A stretch of 64,000 nucleotides of DNA from Bifidobacterium mizhiense (GTDB lineage Bacteria; Actinomycetota; Actinomycetes; Actinomycetales; Bifidobacteriaceae), in contig NZ_BPWE01000001.1 in NCBI RefSeq assembly GCF_020884755.1, positions 124,001-188,000 of the forward strand, written 5' to 3'. Position numbers and translations under genes: made by a program. The notes below the pieces were generated by a model that saw only the letters and a program-made list of their open reading frames with translations, made no database searches and was not told the DNA's origin. This document shows, in pieces, positions 8,895-19,200 of the stretch (positions are counted from its first letter, which is position 1; every line of letters begins with the position of its first letter).

Positions 8895-11800
8895 ATGCGT
8901 ATAAGCTCCCGATTGCGTTCGCTGTCGTTCGTAATTATTCTTCTGCTGCTCCTGTCAGGCTTGGGCATGGTCGGAGCCGAAGCTGAAACCGACGCTGGTA
9001 CTGAATCTATATTGATCGAGGGGGGGGGGGTCGTCAGACCCCTCGCGTAGCTAAGCAAACCCCCGCCACTCTTCCCAGCAGCACAACCGGCACGCCGCTT
9101 CCCTCGCCCTCGCCCCTGAGCCCCACGACATCAAGCCCAAACACCCCGTCATCGCCGACAAATAGTCCAAGCAGTGCAGACTCCGCTTCAACCAGGCCAT
9201 CCCGGCGGACAGATGATCAGGCCGCGCACACGGTGCACTTCGATCCGGCCGACGGAAGCAAACCCACCCAAGCGACCGTGAGGACCGGGACGCTTGCCTC
9301 ACCTCCGCAAAAGAACCCGCAACGTGAGGGCTTCCGGTTCGACGGGTGGACGCTTGATGGCCAGCCCTTCGATTTCCAGACCCCCATCCTGCAAGACACG
9401 ACGCTGACCGCCCGTTGGACCAAGGCCACGGACTGGACTCTGAGCCCGGACCACGGACCCTCCTCAGGTACACAGCTGACCGTCAGTCCGCCCGACAAGA
9501 AAAAACCCTATTACACGAGCATCCACACGGCAAACAGCCAGTTTGTCGGTCTGACAGGCGACGGCAACATCTACATTTGGACACAAGACGGCACACCAAA
9601 ACAGGTTCCTCTCCCTGCCCAGGCTCCCGACGGATTCCACTACCTGCAGGCCGCAGCCGGCAGCCAATGGCAGACGGCCCTCGGATCCGACCAGCACATC
9701 TACACCTGGACCAGCCAACAGCCCATGCCCACCATCCTCGACACTGACCTGAACATCAGGTTCACCAGCATCAGCACAAGCAGCAACCGGCTGCTGGCCG
9801 TGGACCAGCAGGGCCGTGTCCACAATTTCCAGGCCAGCCAGGCCGACAGCCGGAACATGAAACCCACTGAGCAATCCACGATCAGCCTGCCCGGGCAAAC
9901 TCAGGCGATACTCGCCGTCGCCTCCCCCAGCCGGACACTCATCGTGGACGCTGACGGGCAAGCCTGGGCATGGAAGCCAGGCCAGGCAGGAAACACGAAG
10001 CCATCACCCATCATGCAGGCTGCAGCCCTCAACCAGGGGCTGCTCCTGCTGGACGCTGACGGGCTGACCCGGTACCTGGCCGACAGCACGACCAGCGCCA
10101 AAGCCGTCAACCTGCCAGAAAGCACGAAAGCCAATCGGATCAGCGCCAGCAATGACCAAGCCATCATCACAGACAAGGACGGGCACCTCTGGTTATGGAA
10201 GCCAGGCGAAGCGCCCATGCGCGCAGACAGCGGGAACCAGCACTACATGCAAGCAGTCCGCATCGGCAACGAAAGCGCCGCCCTAGACAGGCAGGGCAGC
10301 CTATATCAGTGGAGCATCGACGCCCAAGGCCTGCCCGGCAAGCCGGCAAAAATCGACTCCACCACAGCGCCCACTCTGGAATCAGCCAGCCTGGACGGCC
10401 AAGCATTGCCGCTCAGCAAAACCGGTGATGTCTGGCAGGCAGATGTCCCCGCCCGCGATCCCGGGCCGGCCGTCATCACCATCACCGGCAGGCAGGACGA
10501 TAAGCCCTTCACCAAGAGCCTCAATTACACCGTCGACCAGCCGCTGTTAAGGGATGCTCAACAGGATTCCACCCACACGATCACCTTCGATACAGCAGGA
10601 GGAAGCCAGGCACCCCAACCCCAGCAAGTCGGCTACCCCTACGGTAGGGTGAAGCGGCCCTCCCCCGACCCGACGCGCAATGGTTACCAGTTCTACGGAT
10701 GGTTCATCGACAACGTCGCCTACGACTTCAGCAAGCCTGTGACCAAAGACCTCAGACTTACTGCCCATTGGTCGTCAAACAAGTGGACAATAAGCCCTGA
10801 TACGGGCAGCCAAATCGGCGGTGAAAGGACCACCATTACCCCACCAACCAATACAAACGGTATCAAGTTCAACCAGATCAGCAGCTCAAACACTGGTTCA
10901 TTCTCCCTGGCTGTGGGCAGCGACGGGAACGCGTACGCCTGGGGAGACAACACGTATGGCCAACTCGGCGACGGGACGGCCAAAAACTCCAGATATACGC
11001 CGGTCATGGTTCAGAAACCTGATCGCAAGACGTATCCAGACCTGCCAACGAATTTCACCTACGTACAGGTCAGCGCCGGAGGCCGGCATTCGATAGCCCT
11101 GGGCAGCGACGGATACGCATACGCCTGGGGATACAACAGCTCTGGCCAACTCGGCAATAACACGAAAACGGATTCGCATGTTCCTGTGCGCGTACGCGAC
11201 CCCGGCAGCCCTACTGATGAGAGCAGAGGACTGAAAGCTATACAAGTCAGCGCCGGATACTGGCATTCGCTGGCTCTGGGCAGCGACGGATACGTATACG
11301 CCTGGGGATACAACTGGTATGGCCAGCTCGGTAACAACACAAAAACGGATTCGTATGTTCCTGTGCCCGTGCGTGACCCCGCCAACCCTACTGATACGAG
11401 CAAAGGATTAAAAGCCACGCAGATCAGTGCTGGATACTGGCATTCGCTGGCCGTGGGCAGTGACGGATACGTGTACGCCTGGGGAAACAACGGAAACGGT
11501 CGGCTCGGCGACGGTACCACCAACGGCAAGTTAGTTCCCGTGTCGGTGATGTTCAACCCGCAGCCGGTGATCGCCGCAGCCAAGTTCGACACCAGCCCTG
11601 GCACGCATCTGACTCCTGTCAGCAACAGCAACAGCAACAGCGTCACAGTGCTCACGCCTGCACATCTGCCAGGCACGGTCACGGTCAGCGTGGAATACAC
11701 GATGGGCGGCGCGGGAAACACACTGACCGACACGTCCCTCAGATACACGTACACACCTGCAGGCGTGCTCCCTCAGGCCGGCGGTGAGGGCATTCTGCTG

Positions 11801-11896
11801 GCCCTGGCCACCGGCATGACGGGCATGGGTGGGGTTCTGGCATCTCGCCGCCATCGGAGGGAAACACGCCAACTGTCACAAGCTTCGCACGAGTAA
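8895..11896 (+). CDS. RCC1 double-propeller surface protein B, G-tract switched, OFF as sequenced
   Basis: Starts at ATG 8895 after GGGAAGAGG. The signal peptide (MRISSRLRSLSF, hydrophobic core) differs from those of A and C. With 11 G at 9020-9030 translation stops at TAG 9048 after 51 codons; the body is open in another frame to 11896. Adding one G (12, or 9) gives a 1000-residue fusion that again reads [11 protein letters not shown] at the junction. Architecture as in A, but the C-terminal RCC1 propeller has only four clear blades (GSDGYAYAWGYN..GQLG type), so it is either incomplete or oligomeric. Sorting motif LPQAG, then hydrophobic stretch and RRHRRE tail. All three genes keep the degenerate seven-blade N-terminal propeller. 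Confidence 0.85.
9020..9030 (+). repeat. poly-G tract, 11 G, coding switch of gene B
   Basis: Eleven G after GA. The upstream frame enters the tract as GAG, so the register differs from that of A and C: here 12 (or 9) G is the in-frame length. Confidence 0.9.
9027..9042 (+). promoter_or_regulatory. hairpin at the end of the G tract, gene B
   Basis: Same GGGGTC-GTCA-GACCCC stem-loop as in genes A and C, although the sequence before the tract has diverged. Confidence 0.6.
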
Positions 11897-11900
11897 GAGA

Positions 11901-12008
11901 GGCCGGGGGCAGTGTATCAATCCCCCCGCCCCCGGCCTACACAGGGGAGCAGGGAGGAAAGGTGTCAATCAAGGCTCAAACCCCAAGAGAGCCCGACACT
12001 TCCCTCCC
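11901..12008 (+). terminator. 3' double hairpin module after gene B
   Basis: First stem GGCCGGGGGC (11901-11910) pairs perfectly with GCCCCCGGCC (11928-11937); second stem GGGAGGAAAGGTGTC (from 11952) pairs with GACACTTCCCTCCC (to 12008). Homologous to the modules after genes A and C. Confidence 0.55.
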
Positions 12009-12199
12009 GCGCCCCCACCACACTTTTATCTGCTGGAGTTCAGGGCAGGCATACACACCCACATTCGGAAAAGGAGAGAAACAGAGAAACACAGACAGGC
12101 CGACATATGAAGCTTACAGCACTCAGTCAGGCAAGTCGCCGTTCATTCCCTACAACCTCATAATTTCGTAAACAATCGCTTTTCCCCAATTGCCACGCT
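12009..12199. other. intergenic region between RCC1 genes B and C
   Basis: The 3' repeat similarity fades after about 12060. The rest is short unique sequence leading into the leader of gene C; I see no gene or clear signal. Confidence 0.5.
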
Positions 12200-12419
12200 C
12201 ATTGTCGCCGGACGATTGGTTCTGGCTTGTGTGTTGTCTGCGGACTGGGTGGTAGGGTGAAAAGCGGGGGATGTCGAGAAGACGACTGGCTTGCGCCATG
12301 GTTCCTGTAATCCGATGCAGGGCTGGCATTGACAGGCAGCACGGCTTTCCGACAGGAAGAACTTTATTAGACAAGCGGCGTTGATTCCGTTTGGTGTTTG
12401 GTGAAGGGGTTTTGGTTTC
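12200..12419 (+). repeat. 220-nt conserved leader of RCC1 gene C (matches 4598-4817)
   Basis: Near-identical, gap-free counterpart of the leader of gene A, with the same GGTAGGGTGAAAAGCGGGGG block, GTCGAGAAGACGAC inverted repeat and GAAGGGG ribosome-binding region. This suggests that A and C share promoter and regulation. Confidence 0.8.
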
Positions 12420-15400
12420 ATGCATGTGGTTTCCCGTCTGCGTCGCATCATGGCGATGATGGTCGTCATGATTAGCCTGTTGGCAGGCCTGGGCGTCGCA
12501 TCCGCCAACGCGGCGGATGCTCCCATACTCACCGGGGGGGGGGGGTCGTCAGACCCCTCGCGTAGCTAAGCAAACCCCCGGCACCCTCCCCAGCAACGCA
12601 ACCAGCACACCACTACCCACACCCTCACCAATACAAACCACCACACCATTAAACCCCGCAACGCCAAGTCCGGGCACCTCGTCATCGACTACGGGAACAC
12701 CCGACAGAATGGCCTCCGCTCCGGCTGAATCAGCCAAAAAGACAGATAATCAAGCCACGCATGTAGTGCGCTTCGACCCCGCCGACGGCAGCAAGCCTAC
12801 CCAGTCAACCGTGCAAACCGGCACCCTCGCCACTCCCCCGCAACAGAACCCGCAACGTGATGGCTTCCGGTTCGACGGATGGACGCTTGACGGCCAGCCT
12901 TTCGACTTCCAGACCCCCATCCTCCAAAACACCACACTGAAAGCCAAGTGGACCAAAGCCGCGGACTGGACGCTGAACCCGGACCATGGGCCCGCCACCG
13001 GCGCGCAGCTGACCATCAGCCTACCCAACCGGCAGGAGCCTCAATTCGCCAGCATTCACACTGCAGGCGAGCAGACAGTCGGCCTGACCGGCGACGGCCG
13101 CATCTACACCTGGACGCAGGACAGCACACCTAAACAGGTACTTTCTCCCGTCCAGGCTCCCGACGGGTTCCACTACCTGCAGGCCGCATCCGGCAGCCGA
13201 TGGCAGGCGGCGCTCGGATCCGACCAGAAGATCTACGCTTGGAACAGCCAACAGCCCACACCCACCATCCTTAACGCCGATGGGAACATCCGATTTACCA
13301 GCATCAGCATGAACGATGACCGGCTGCTTGCCGTGAACCAGCAGGGACGAATCCACACCTATCAGGCCAGCGATGCCGACAGTCAGGGTCTGAACCTGAA
13401 ATTCACAAAGCAGGCCGCAACCAGCCTGCCTGGGCAGGCGCAGGCCGTCCTCGCCGTCGCTTCCGGCAGCCAGACTCTCATCGTGGACGCGGACGGGCAG
13501 GCCTGGACCTGGGACACAAGCAACACCAGGAAAGCCAAACCCGAACGTATCAAGCTGGACCCGGACATGCGCATCATTCAAGCCCAGGCGCTCAGCCAGG
13601 GGTTCATCCTCCTGGACACGGACGTGCAGGCCTGGTACCTGGCTGGCAGCAATGCCAGCATGACCCCAGTCAGCCTGCCGGAAGGCATGAAAGCCAGCAG
13701 GATCACCGCCAACGACAGCCTGGCCATGATCACCGGCAAGGACGGCCGCATCTGGGCCTGGCAGCCAGGCAGCAAGCCCACCCGGACGGACAACGGGAAT
13801 CAGCCATACGTGCAGGCCGCCGCAACCGGCAGCAGGGTCACCGCCATCAGCAGACAGGGCAGCCTATACAGGTGGAGCCTAGACGAGCAGGGCCAGCCCG
13901 GCAAGCCAGCCCGGCTCGACACCGCACAGGCGCCCATCCTGAAATCAGCCAGCATGGACGGCCAGCCGCTCAAACTCACCAGGAACAACAGCTCCTGGCA
14001 GGCGCAGATGCCCGCCCACAAGCCGGGACCAGCCGCCATCACCATCACCGGCAGGCAGGACAGCCAGCCCTTCACCAGAAACCTCAACTACACGGTCGAC
14101 CAGCCGCTGGCGCGAGCTGCTGAACCACGATCCACGTTCACGGTCCGCTTCGACACGGGCGGCGGAAGCCCTATACCAGCGGACCAGCATGTCTCCTCCC
14201 CGTACGGGAGGGTGAAGCGCCCCTCACCCGACCCTGTGCGTGAAGGCTTCCTGTTCGACGGATGGTTCACCGGGGATGTCGCCTACGATTTCAGCAGGCC
14301 CGTCGACAAGGACCTGACCCTGGCCGCCCACTGGACGCCGGCAAGCCGGAACACCAAGTGGAGCATCAGCCCCGACAAGGGCAGCCAGCTAGGCAGGGAA
14401 CCCGCCACCATCACCCCGCCAGACAACGCCAGCCGGGGCATCAGGTTCAGCCAGGTCAGCGGAGGAAAATACGACAGTACTGCTACCTATGGTTTTTCCT
14501 TGGCAGTGGGCAGCGACGGCAACGCCTACGCCTGGGGATACAACAACCGGGGCCAGCTCGGCGACGGGACGGGCACCGAGCGGCATTCACCGGTCAGGGT
14601 GAAGACGCCCGACCGCAGCACGTACCCGGACCTGCCCACGGATTTCACCTACGTGCAGGTCAGCGCCGGACACTTTCATTCGCTGGCCCTGGGCAGCGAC
14701 GGCAACGCCTATGCCTGGGGATCCAACAGCAATGGTCGGCTCGGCGACGGGACGACCACCGACCGGAATACGCCGGTCAGGGTGAAGACGCCCGACCGCA
14801 AGGCGTACCCGGACCTGCCCAAGGATTTCACCTACCTGCAGGTCAGCGCCGGAACCGATCATTCGCTGGCCGTGGGCAGCGACGGCAACACCTACGCATG
14901 GGGAAGCAACAACCGGGGCCAGCTCGGCGACGGGACGACCACCGACCGGTATACGCCAGTCAGGGTGAAGACGCCCGACCGCAACACGTACCCGGACCTG
15001 CCCAAGGATTTCACCTACCTGCAGGTCAGCGCCGGATCCTGGTATTCACTGGCCCTGGGCAGCGACGGGAACGCCTACGCCTGGGGATCCAATACTTTTG
15101 GCCAGCTCGGCGACGGGACGGCCTCCAACAACGTCCGATCTGCGCCGGTCAGGGTGAGGACGCCCGACCGCAACACGTACCCGGACCTGCCCAAGGATTT
15201 CACCTTCGTGCAAATCAGCGCCGGAGAGCTGCATTCGCTGGCCCTGGGCAACGACGGCAACGCCTACGCCTGGGGATACAACCACGATGGCGAGCTCGGC
15301 GACGGGACAATCACCACCAGGCGGACTACGCCGGTCAGGGTGAAGACGCCCGACCACAAGACCTACCCGGACCTGCCAGAGGATTTCACCTTCGTGCAGG

Positions 15401-16038
15401 TCAGCGCCGGATACGCTCATTCGCTGGCCTTGGGCAGCAATGGGAGCGCCTGGGCATGGGGAAGCAACGGGGCTGGCCTGCTCGGCGACAACACCACCAA
15501 GGGCTCGATTGTTCCTGTCCGTGTGCGCGACCCCGCCAGCCCCACCGACAAGAGCAAAGGACTGCAAGCCGTGCAGGTCAGCGCCGGAGGCGCTTATTCG
15601 CTGGCCGTGGGCAGCGACGGCAACGCCTGGGCATGGGGATGGAACGGCTATGGCCGGCTCGGCGACGGCACCGCAAGCAACAAGCTGACTCCTGTGCCGG
15701 TGTCGTTCAACCTGGCTCTGGTGATCACCGGCGTCAGGTTCGACCAGACCCCCGCATCAGGGCTGACGCGCGGCGACGGCAGCAGCGTGACCGTGACCAC
15801 GCCCGCACACCAGCCGGGCACGGTCACCGTCAGCGTGGACTACACGCTGGGCGGCGCACCCCAAACGCCGGACACCTCCTTGAAGTACACATACCTGCCA
15901 GCAGGCGTGCTCCCCAAGGCAGGCGGGGAAGGCATCCTGCTCGCCCTGGCCACCGGCATGACCGGCATGGGCGGGGTCCTCGCATCCCGCCGCCACCGGA
16001 GGGAACAACACCAACTCTCACATGCTTCGCACGAGTAA
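12420..16038 (+). CDS. RCC1 double-propeller surface protein C, G-tract switched, OFF as sequenced
   Basis: ATG 12420 opens a signal peptide close to that of A ([19 protein letters not shown]). With 12 G at 12534-12545 it stops at TAA 12567 after 49 codons; with 11 or 14 G it fuses to a 1205-residue protein ending at 16038. An ATG at 12517 lies in the frame of the protein body just before the tract ([10 protein letters not shown]) but has no ribosome-binding site and would give a product without signal peptide. Architecture as in A: B-repeat, degenerate seven-blade propeller, B-repeat, seven RCC1 blades (14460-15700) with near-identical DNA units built on CCCGACCGCAACACGTACCC, TIG-like cap, LPKAG, hydrophobic segment, RRHRRE tail. 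Confidence 0.85.
12534..12545 (+). repeat. poly-G tract, 12 G, coding switch of gene C
   Basis: Same length and register as in gene A: 12 G is OFF, 11 or 14 G is ON. Confidence 0.9.
12542..12557 (+). promoter_or_regulatory. hairpin at the end of the G tract, gene C
   Basis: Third identical copy of GGGGTC-GTCA-GACCCC overlapping the end of the homopolymer. Confidence 0.6.
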
Positions 16039-16042
16039 GAGC

Positions 16043-16148
16043 GGCCGGGGGCGTATCAATCCCCCCGCCCCCGGCCCTACATAGGGGGAGCAGGGAGGAA
16101 AAGTGTCACTGAAGGCTCAAACCCCAAGAGAGCCGACACTTCCCTCCC
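16043..16148 (+). terminator. 3' double hairpin module after gene C
   Basis: GGCCGGGGGC (16043-16052) pairs perfectly with GCCCCCGGCC (16067-16076); the second stem GGGAGGAAAAGTGTC (from 16093) pairs with GACACTTCCCTCCC (to 16148). The similarity to the region after gene A continues to about 16300. Confidence 0.55.
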
Positions 16149-16388
16149 GCGCCCCCACCACACTTCCGCAGGCAGCAGCCGAGGACAGGCATGCACGCCC
16201 CTGCCCCCGCCTGGGAGAGGAGGAAACACGGCCAGGCCGGCCAAGAGGCTCAACAGCCTCCGACCAGCCCGGCCGCTGTTCATCTCCCTACCCCAGCATA
16301 ATCGCGCAAACAACAGCCCCACCCCCGAACATTTAGCCTCAACCGCCTTCACTCATAGCCAAGCCTCGACGGGCCATGCTGTGAAAGT

Positions 16389-16406
16389 TGCGGTATCGTT
16401 ACCGCA
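16389..16406 (+). promoter_or_regulatory. palindromic LacI-type operator
   Basis: TGCGGTATCGTTACCGCA has perfect 7-base arms (TGCGGTA / TACCGCA) around TCGT, with the central CG typical of LacI/GalR operators. It lies about 110 bases before the LacI-family gene, so autoregulation and control of the adjacent ribokinase are likely. Confidence 0.7.
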
Positions 16407-16514
16407 CTGATATAACTGAAGGCTGTCAGAACCGTTCGCCTGCCCATGGCGGCGGTCAGGCAACCGCCGAGGTCGGCAGTCCGGCCCGGCGGCCGACCAC
16501 TTCGACGAAAGGCC

Positions 16515-17552
16515 ATGATGGCGTACGCGACGATCAGGGATGTGGCCCAACGGGCCGGTGTCTCCGTATCGACGGTCTCCCGAGCCCTCAACGACTCCGG
16601 GCGCATCTCCCCCGCCACACGACAGCGCATCAACCAGGTCATCCACGACCTGCACTATGTGCCGGACTCTCGGGCCCGGTCCATGCACTCCGCACACTCG
16701 CGCACCATCGGCCTGCTCATCCCCGACATTCGCAACTCCTACTTCGCGGATCTGGCCTACCTGATTCAGGGCCAGCTGCTCAACCACGGCTTCCAGACCC
16801 TGATCTGCACCTCCACCCAGGGCGACCCCGGCGAGGACCGGGCCCAGGTGCGCAATCTGCTGGGCCAGCACATCGACGGAGCCATCATCGTGCCCGGGCC
16901 GCGTTCCTCGCGCACCCTGGAGGAGCTGACCAGACGCGGGCTGCCTCTGGTCTGCGTGGACCGTGCCGCCGAGGGTGCCGCCGGGCGCGACGGGCGGGTC
17001 ATCCCCTGCGTGGACGCCGACCCCGAGCCCGGCCTGAGGCAGGCCCTTGAGGATCTGCACGCCCAGGGCCACCGACGCATCACCCTGGTGCCCGGACCCC
17101 TCAGGGAATCGGCCACCTTCCGGGAACGCCTGGACGTCTACCGGGACCTGCTGGCAGGCATCGAGGGCATGGACGACCCTCTGGCCGACCAGGTGGAGCC
17201 CGGCACCTTCGACCCCGACATGATCGACCTCTGGGCCCGGCAGGGCATCACCGGCGTGCTCTTCGGATCCTCCCTGGATGCCATTCGCGCCATCAAAACG
17301 GCCCAGTCCCGGGGAATCGGCATCGGCGAGGACCTGTCCATGATCACCTTCGACGACCTGCCCGTCTTCCGCATCCTGACCCCGGCAGTGTCGACCATCT
17401 CCCAGCAGATCGACACCATGGGGACCCGCTGCGTGGACATGCTCCTGGCTCTGATGGCAGGCTCTCCCGTGCGGTCGGTCCGACTGCAGACCAGCTACCG
17501 CCACTGCGCCTCGGTGGGTCGCCCGCCCGCGCACACCGGCCAGGATCCCTGA
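16515..17552 (+). CDS. LacI-family transcriptional regulator, probably of ribose/nucleoside use
   Basis: A 345-residue LacI/GalR repressor. The N-terminal HTH is TIRDVAQRAGVSVSTVSRAL, followed by the hinge region (YVPDSRARSM) and a periplasmic-binding-like effector domain starting at TIGLLIPDIRNSYF. I chose ATG 16515 (or 16518) after AAAGG; the longer frame upstream adds only non-conserved basic sequence. The ribokinase gene follows 54 bases downstream on the same strand, so ribose or ribose phosphate is the plausible effector (inference). Confidence 0.9.
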   Translation: MMAYATIRDVAQRAGVSVSTVSRALNDSGRISPATRQRINQVIHDLHYVPDSRARSMHSAHSRTIGLLIPDIRNSYFADLAYLIQGQLLNHGFQTLICTSTQGDPGEDRAQVRNLLGQHIDGAIIVPGPRSSRTLEELTRRGLPLVCVDRAAEGAAGRDGRVIPCVDADPEPGLRQALEDLHAQGHRRITLVPGPLRESATFRERLDVYRDLLAGIEGMDDPLADQVEPGTFDPDMIDLWARQGITGVLFGSSLDAIRAIKTAQSRGIGIGEDLSMITFDDLPVFRILTPAVSTISQQIDTMGTRCVDMLLALMAGSPVRSVRLQTSYRHCASVGRPPAHTGQDP

Positions 17553-17606
17553 ACCTGTCACAGCGTGATCATCAAGGCGGACAAGCTCATCAAGGAACGG
17601 AGAAAC

Positions 17607-18590
17607 ATGATTCAAGATATGGCGGCGGCACCCGACCAGGTGCTCAAGGGACTGGATGCCATCACGGGATCCATCTCGGTGGTCGGGTCCATGAATGCGG
17701 ACTACACCGTCAACACCGACCGGCTGCCCAAGCCCGGCGAGACCATCAACGGCGGTCCCCTGCAGGTGCTGCCCGGGGGCAAGTCGGCCAACCAGGCGGC
17801 GACCGCGGCCCGCATCGGCGCCCAGGTCAGGCTCTTCGGGGCCGTGGGATCCGACTCCAACGCCGACTTCCTGCTGGGGCAGCTGGGCAACGCCGGGGTG
17901 GACGTCTCCCATGTGATGACCGTGCCGGGAGCCAGCGGAACCACAGTCATCACCGTGGATGCGCGCGGCGAGAACACCATCGTCTACTCCCCCGGCTCCA
18001 ACGGCAAGGTGGATGTGGACTACGCCCACCGCTCGCGCCAGGCCCTGACCTCGGCCAAGGTGCTGGGGCTGTGCCTGGAGAGCCCCATCGAGACGGTCAC
18101 CGAGGTCGCGCGCATGGGCCACGAGGCAGGCATGACCGTGCTGCTCAACGACTCCCCCTTCCGCGCCGACCTGCCCGCCGACCTGATCGCCAACTCGGAC
18201 CTGATCCTGGTCAACGAGCATGAGATGGCCCAGCTGCTGGGCATCGACGAGCCCGAGGACGGCGACTGGCTGGGGGCCGATTGGGACCGGATCAACCAGA
18301 CCATGCAGGACTTCGGCTTCCATCGGGCCATCGTCACCCTGGGCGGCGAAGGATCCATGGTGCTGGACCAGGGCCAGACATACCGGATTCACGCCGTGCA
18401 TGTGGACGCTGTGGACACCACCGGCTGCGGGGACGCCTTCATGGGCACTGTGCTTGCCGGCCTGGCCTCCGACATGACCCTGGTGCAGGCCGCCCAGCTG
18501 GCCTCCTACGTCTCCGCCTACGCCGCCACCGGGCAGGGGGCGCAGGCCTCCTACGGCACGGCCGAGCAGATTCGGCTGCGCTTCTCCTGA
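17607..18590 (+). CDS. rbsK: ribokinase (PfkB family)
   Basis: Phosphorylates ribose to ribose-5-phosphate. The 327-residue protein has the N-terminal PfkB signature GGKSANQAATAARIGA and the C-terminal DTTGCGDAFMGTVLAGL, which holds the catalytic Asp and anion hole. ATG 17607 follows GGAACGGAGAAAC. No ribose transporter gene accompanies it here. Other PfkB kinases (e.g. deoxyribokinase) are possible, but GGKSANQA is the ribokinase form. Confidence 0.9.
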   Translation: MIQDMAAAPDQVLKGLDAITGSISVVGSMNADYTVNTDRLPKPGETINGGPLQVLPGGKSANQAATAARIGAQVRLFGAVGSDSNADFLLGQLGNAGVDVSHVMTVPGASGTTVITVDARGENTIVYSPGSNGKVDVDYAHRSRQALTSAKVLGLCLESPIETVTEVARMGHEAGMTVLLNDSPFRADLPADLIANSDLILVNEHEMAQLLGIDEPEDGDWLGADWDRINQTMQDFGFHRAIVTLGGEGSMVLDQGQTYRIHAVHVDAVDTTGCGDAFMGTVLAGLASDMTLVQAAQLASYVSAYAATGQGAQASYGTAEQIRLRFS

Positions 18591-18615
18591 GACTGGGTGC
18601 CCTCCCCTGCGTTGT

Positions 18616-18660
18616 CAGGCCGACGAACCGTTGCGGAATGCACGACGATTCGTCGGCCTG
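18616..18660 (+). terminator. inverted repeat downstream of rbsK
   Basis: CAGGCCGACGAA and TTCGTCGGCCTG form a perfect 12-bp stem with a 21-base loop, starting 26 bases after the rbsK stop. There is no U-run, so it may terminate inefficiently or serve another purpose. Confidence 0.55.
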
Positions 18661-19200
18661 ACTGGTATCTGTGGAATACAGGCTGGATGGTTGGATATGG
18701 GATGCATACTTGTTGCCGGTTGCCAATTGCCAATTGCCGGTGCCGGTTGAGCGCAGATGTGGAATCCATATGGAACCCATACTCATTGCCGACTGAGCGC
18801 AAGTCTTCGATCCGCTCTCACTGCCTGGTGAATCCAAGCACGGAATCCGAGTTTATTGCCAGTAAAGCCCTCTAAAGGTTGGGACGTGCATTGGGGTACG
18901 CATACGTCTCGACCGTGCATGCTATGCAGAAAGCCATTCCAAGTAAGAATGCGTGTACAGCACCATGGCAAGGAACGGTATCAGGCCTCCCAAAGCCGAA
19001 GTGGCTAGACCGGTAAACGGCAATCGCCACCTGCAAAGCCGCCATCTTCCGACTCACTATCTTCCAACTCGCCGTTCAGCATCCACTCCCGATCGCGACT
19101 GCTCCGACTTATCCACTTTGGGAGAGCCCGGGACCACATTTGACCACATCATCCCTCGGACTGATGGCGCCTCCCCCCGCCCTCGAATAGTGTTGATTCC
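18661..19200. other. 540-nt gap before the histidine kinase gene
   Basis: No gene is supported. It has short internal repetitions (TTGCCGGTTGCCAATTGCCAATTGCCGGT around 18713-18740; GAATCCATATGGAACCCATA at 18770) and no clear ribosome-binding site before 19201. It holds the kinase promoter, which I could not place. Confidence 0.4.

Noticed and set aside
8441-8986. A 181-codon frame between RCC1 genes A and B, partly repeated after B and C
   Set aside because: Its repeated part is the hairpin module; composition is low in hydrophobic residues and it runs through the start of gene B.
4818-16038. Treating the three RCC1 genes as ordinary pseudogenes
   Set aside because: The only lesion in each is the G-tract register; the 2.7-3.5 kb bodies have no other stops, which does not fit decay.
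14262-16112. A 616-codon frame overlapping RCC1 gene C in another register
   Set aside because: Arg/Gln/Gly repeats mirror the RCC1 DNA repeats; the RCC1 frame has the motifs, TIG-like cap and sorting signal.
16353-18401. A 682-codon frame antisense to the LacI regulator and ribokinase
   Set aside because: His/Gly/Val-rich shadow of GC-rich coding DNA; both sense genes have complete motifs.
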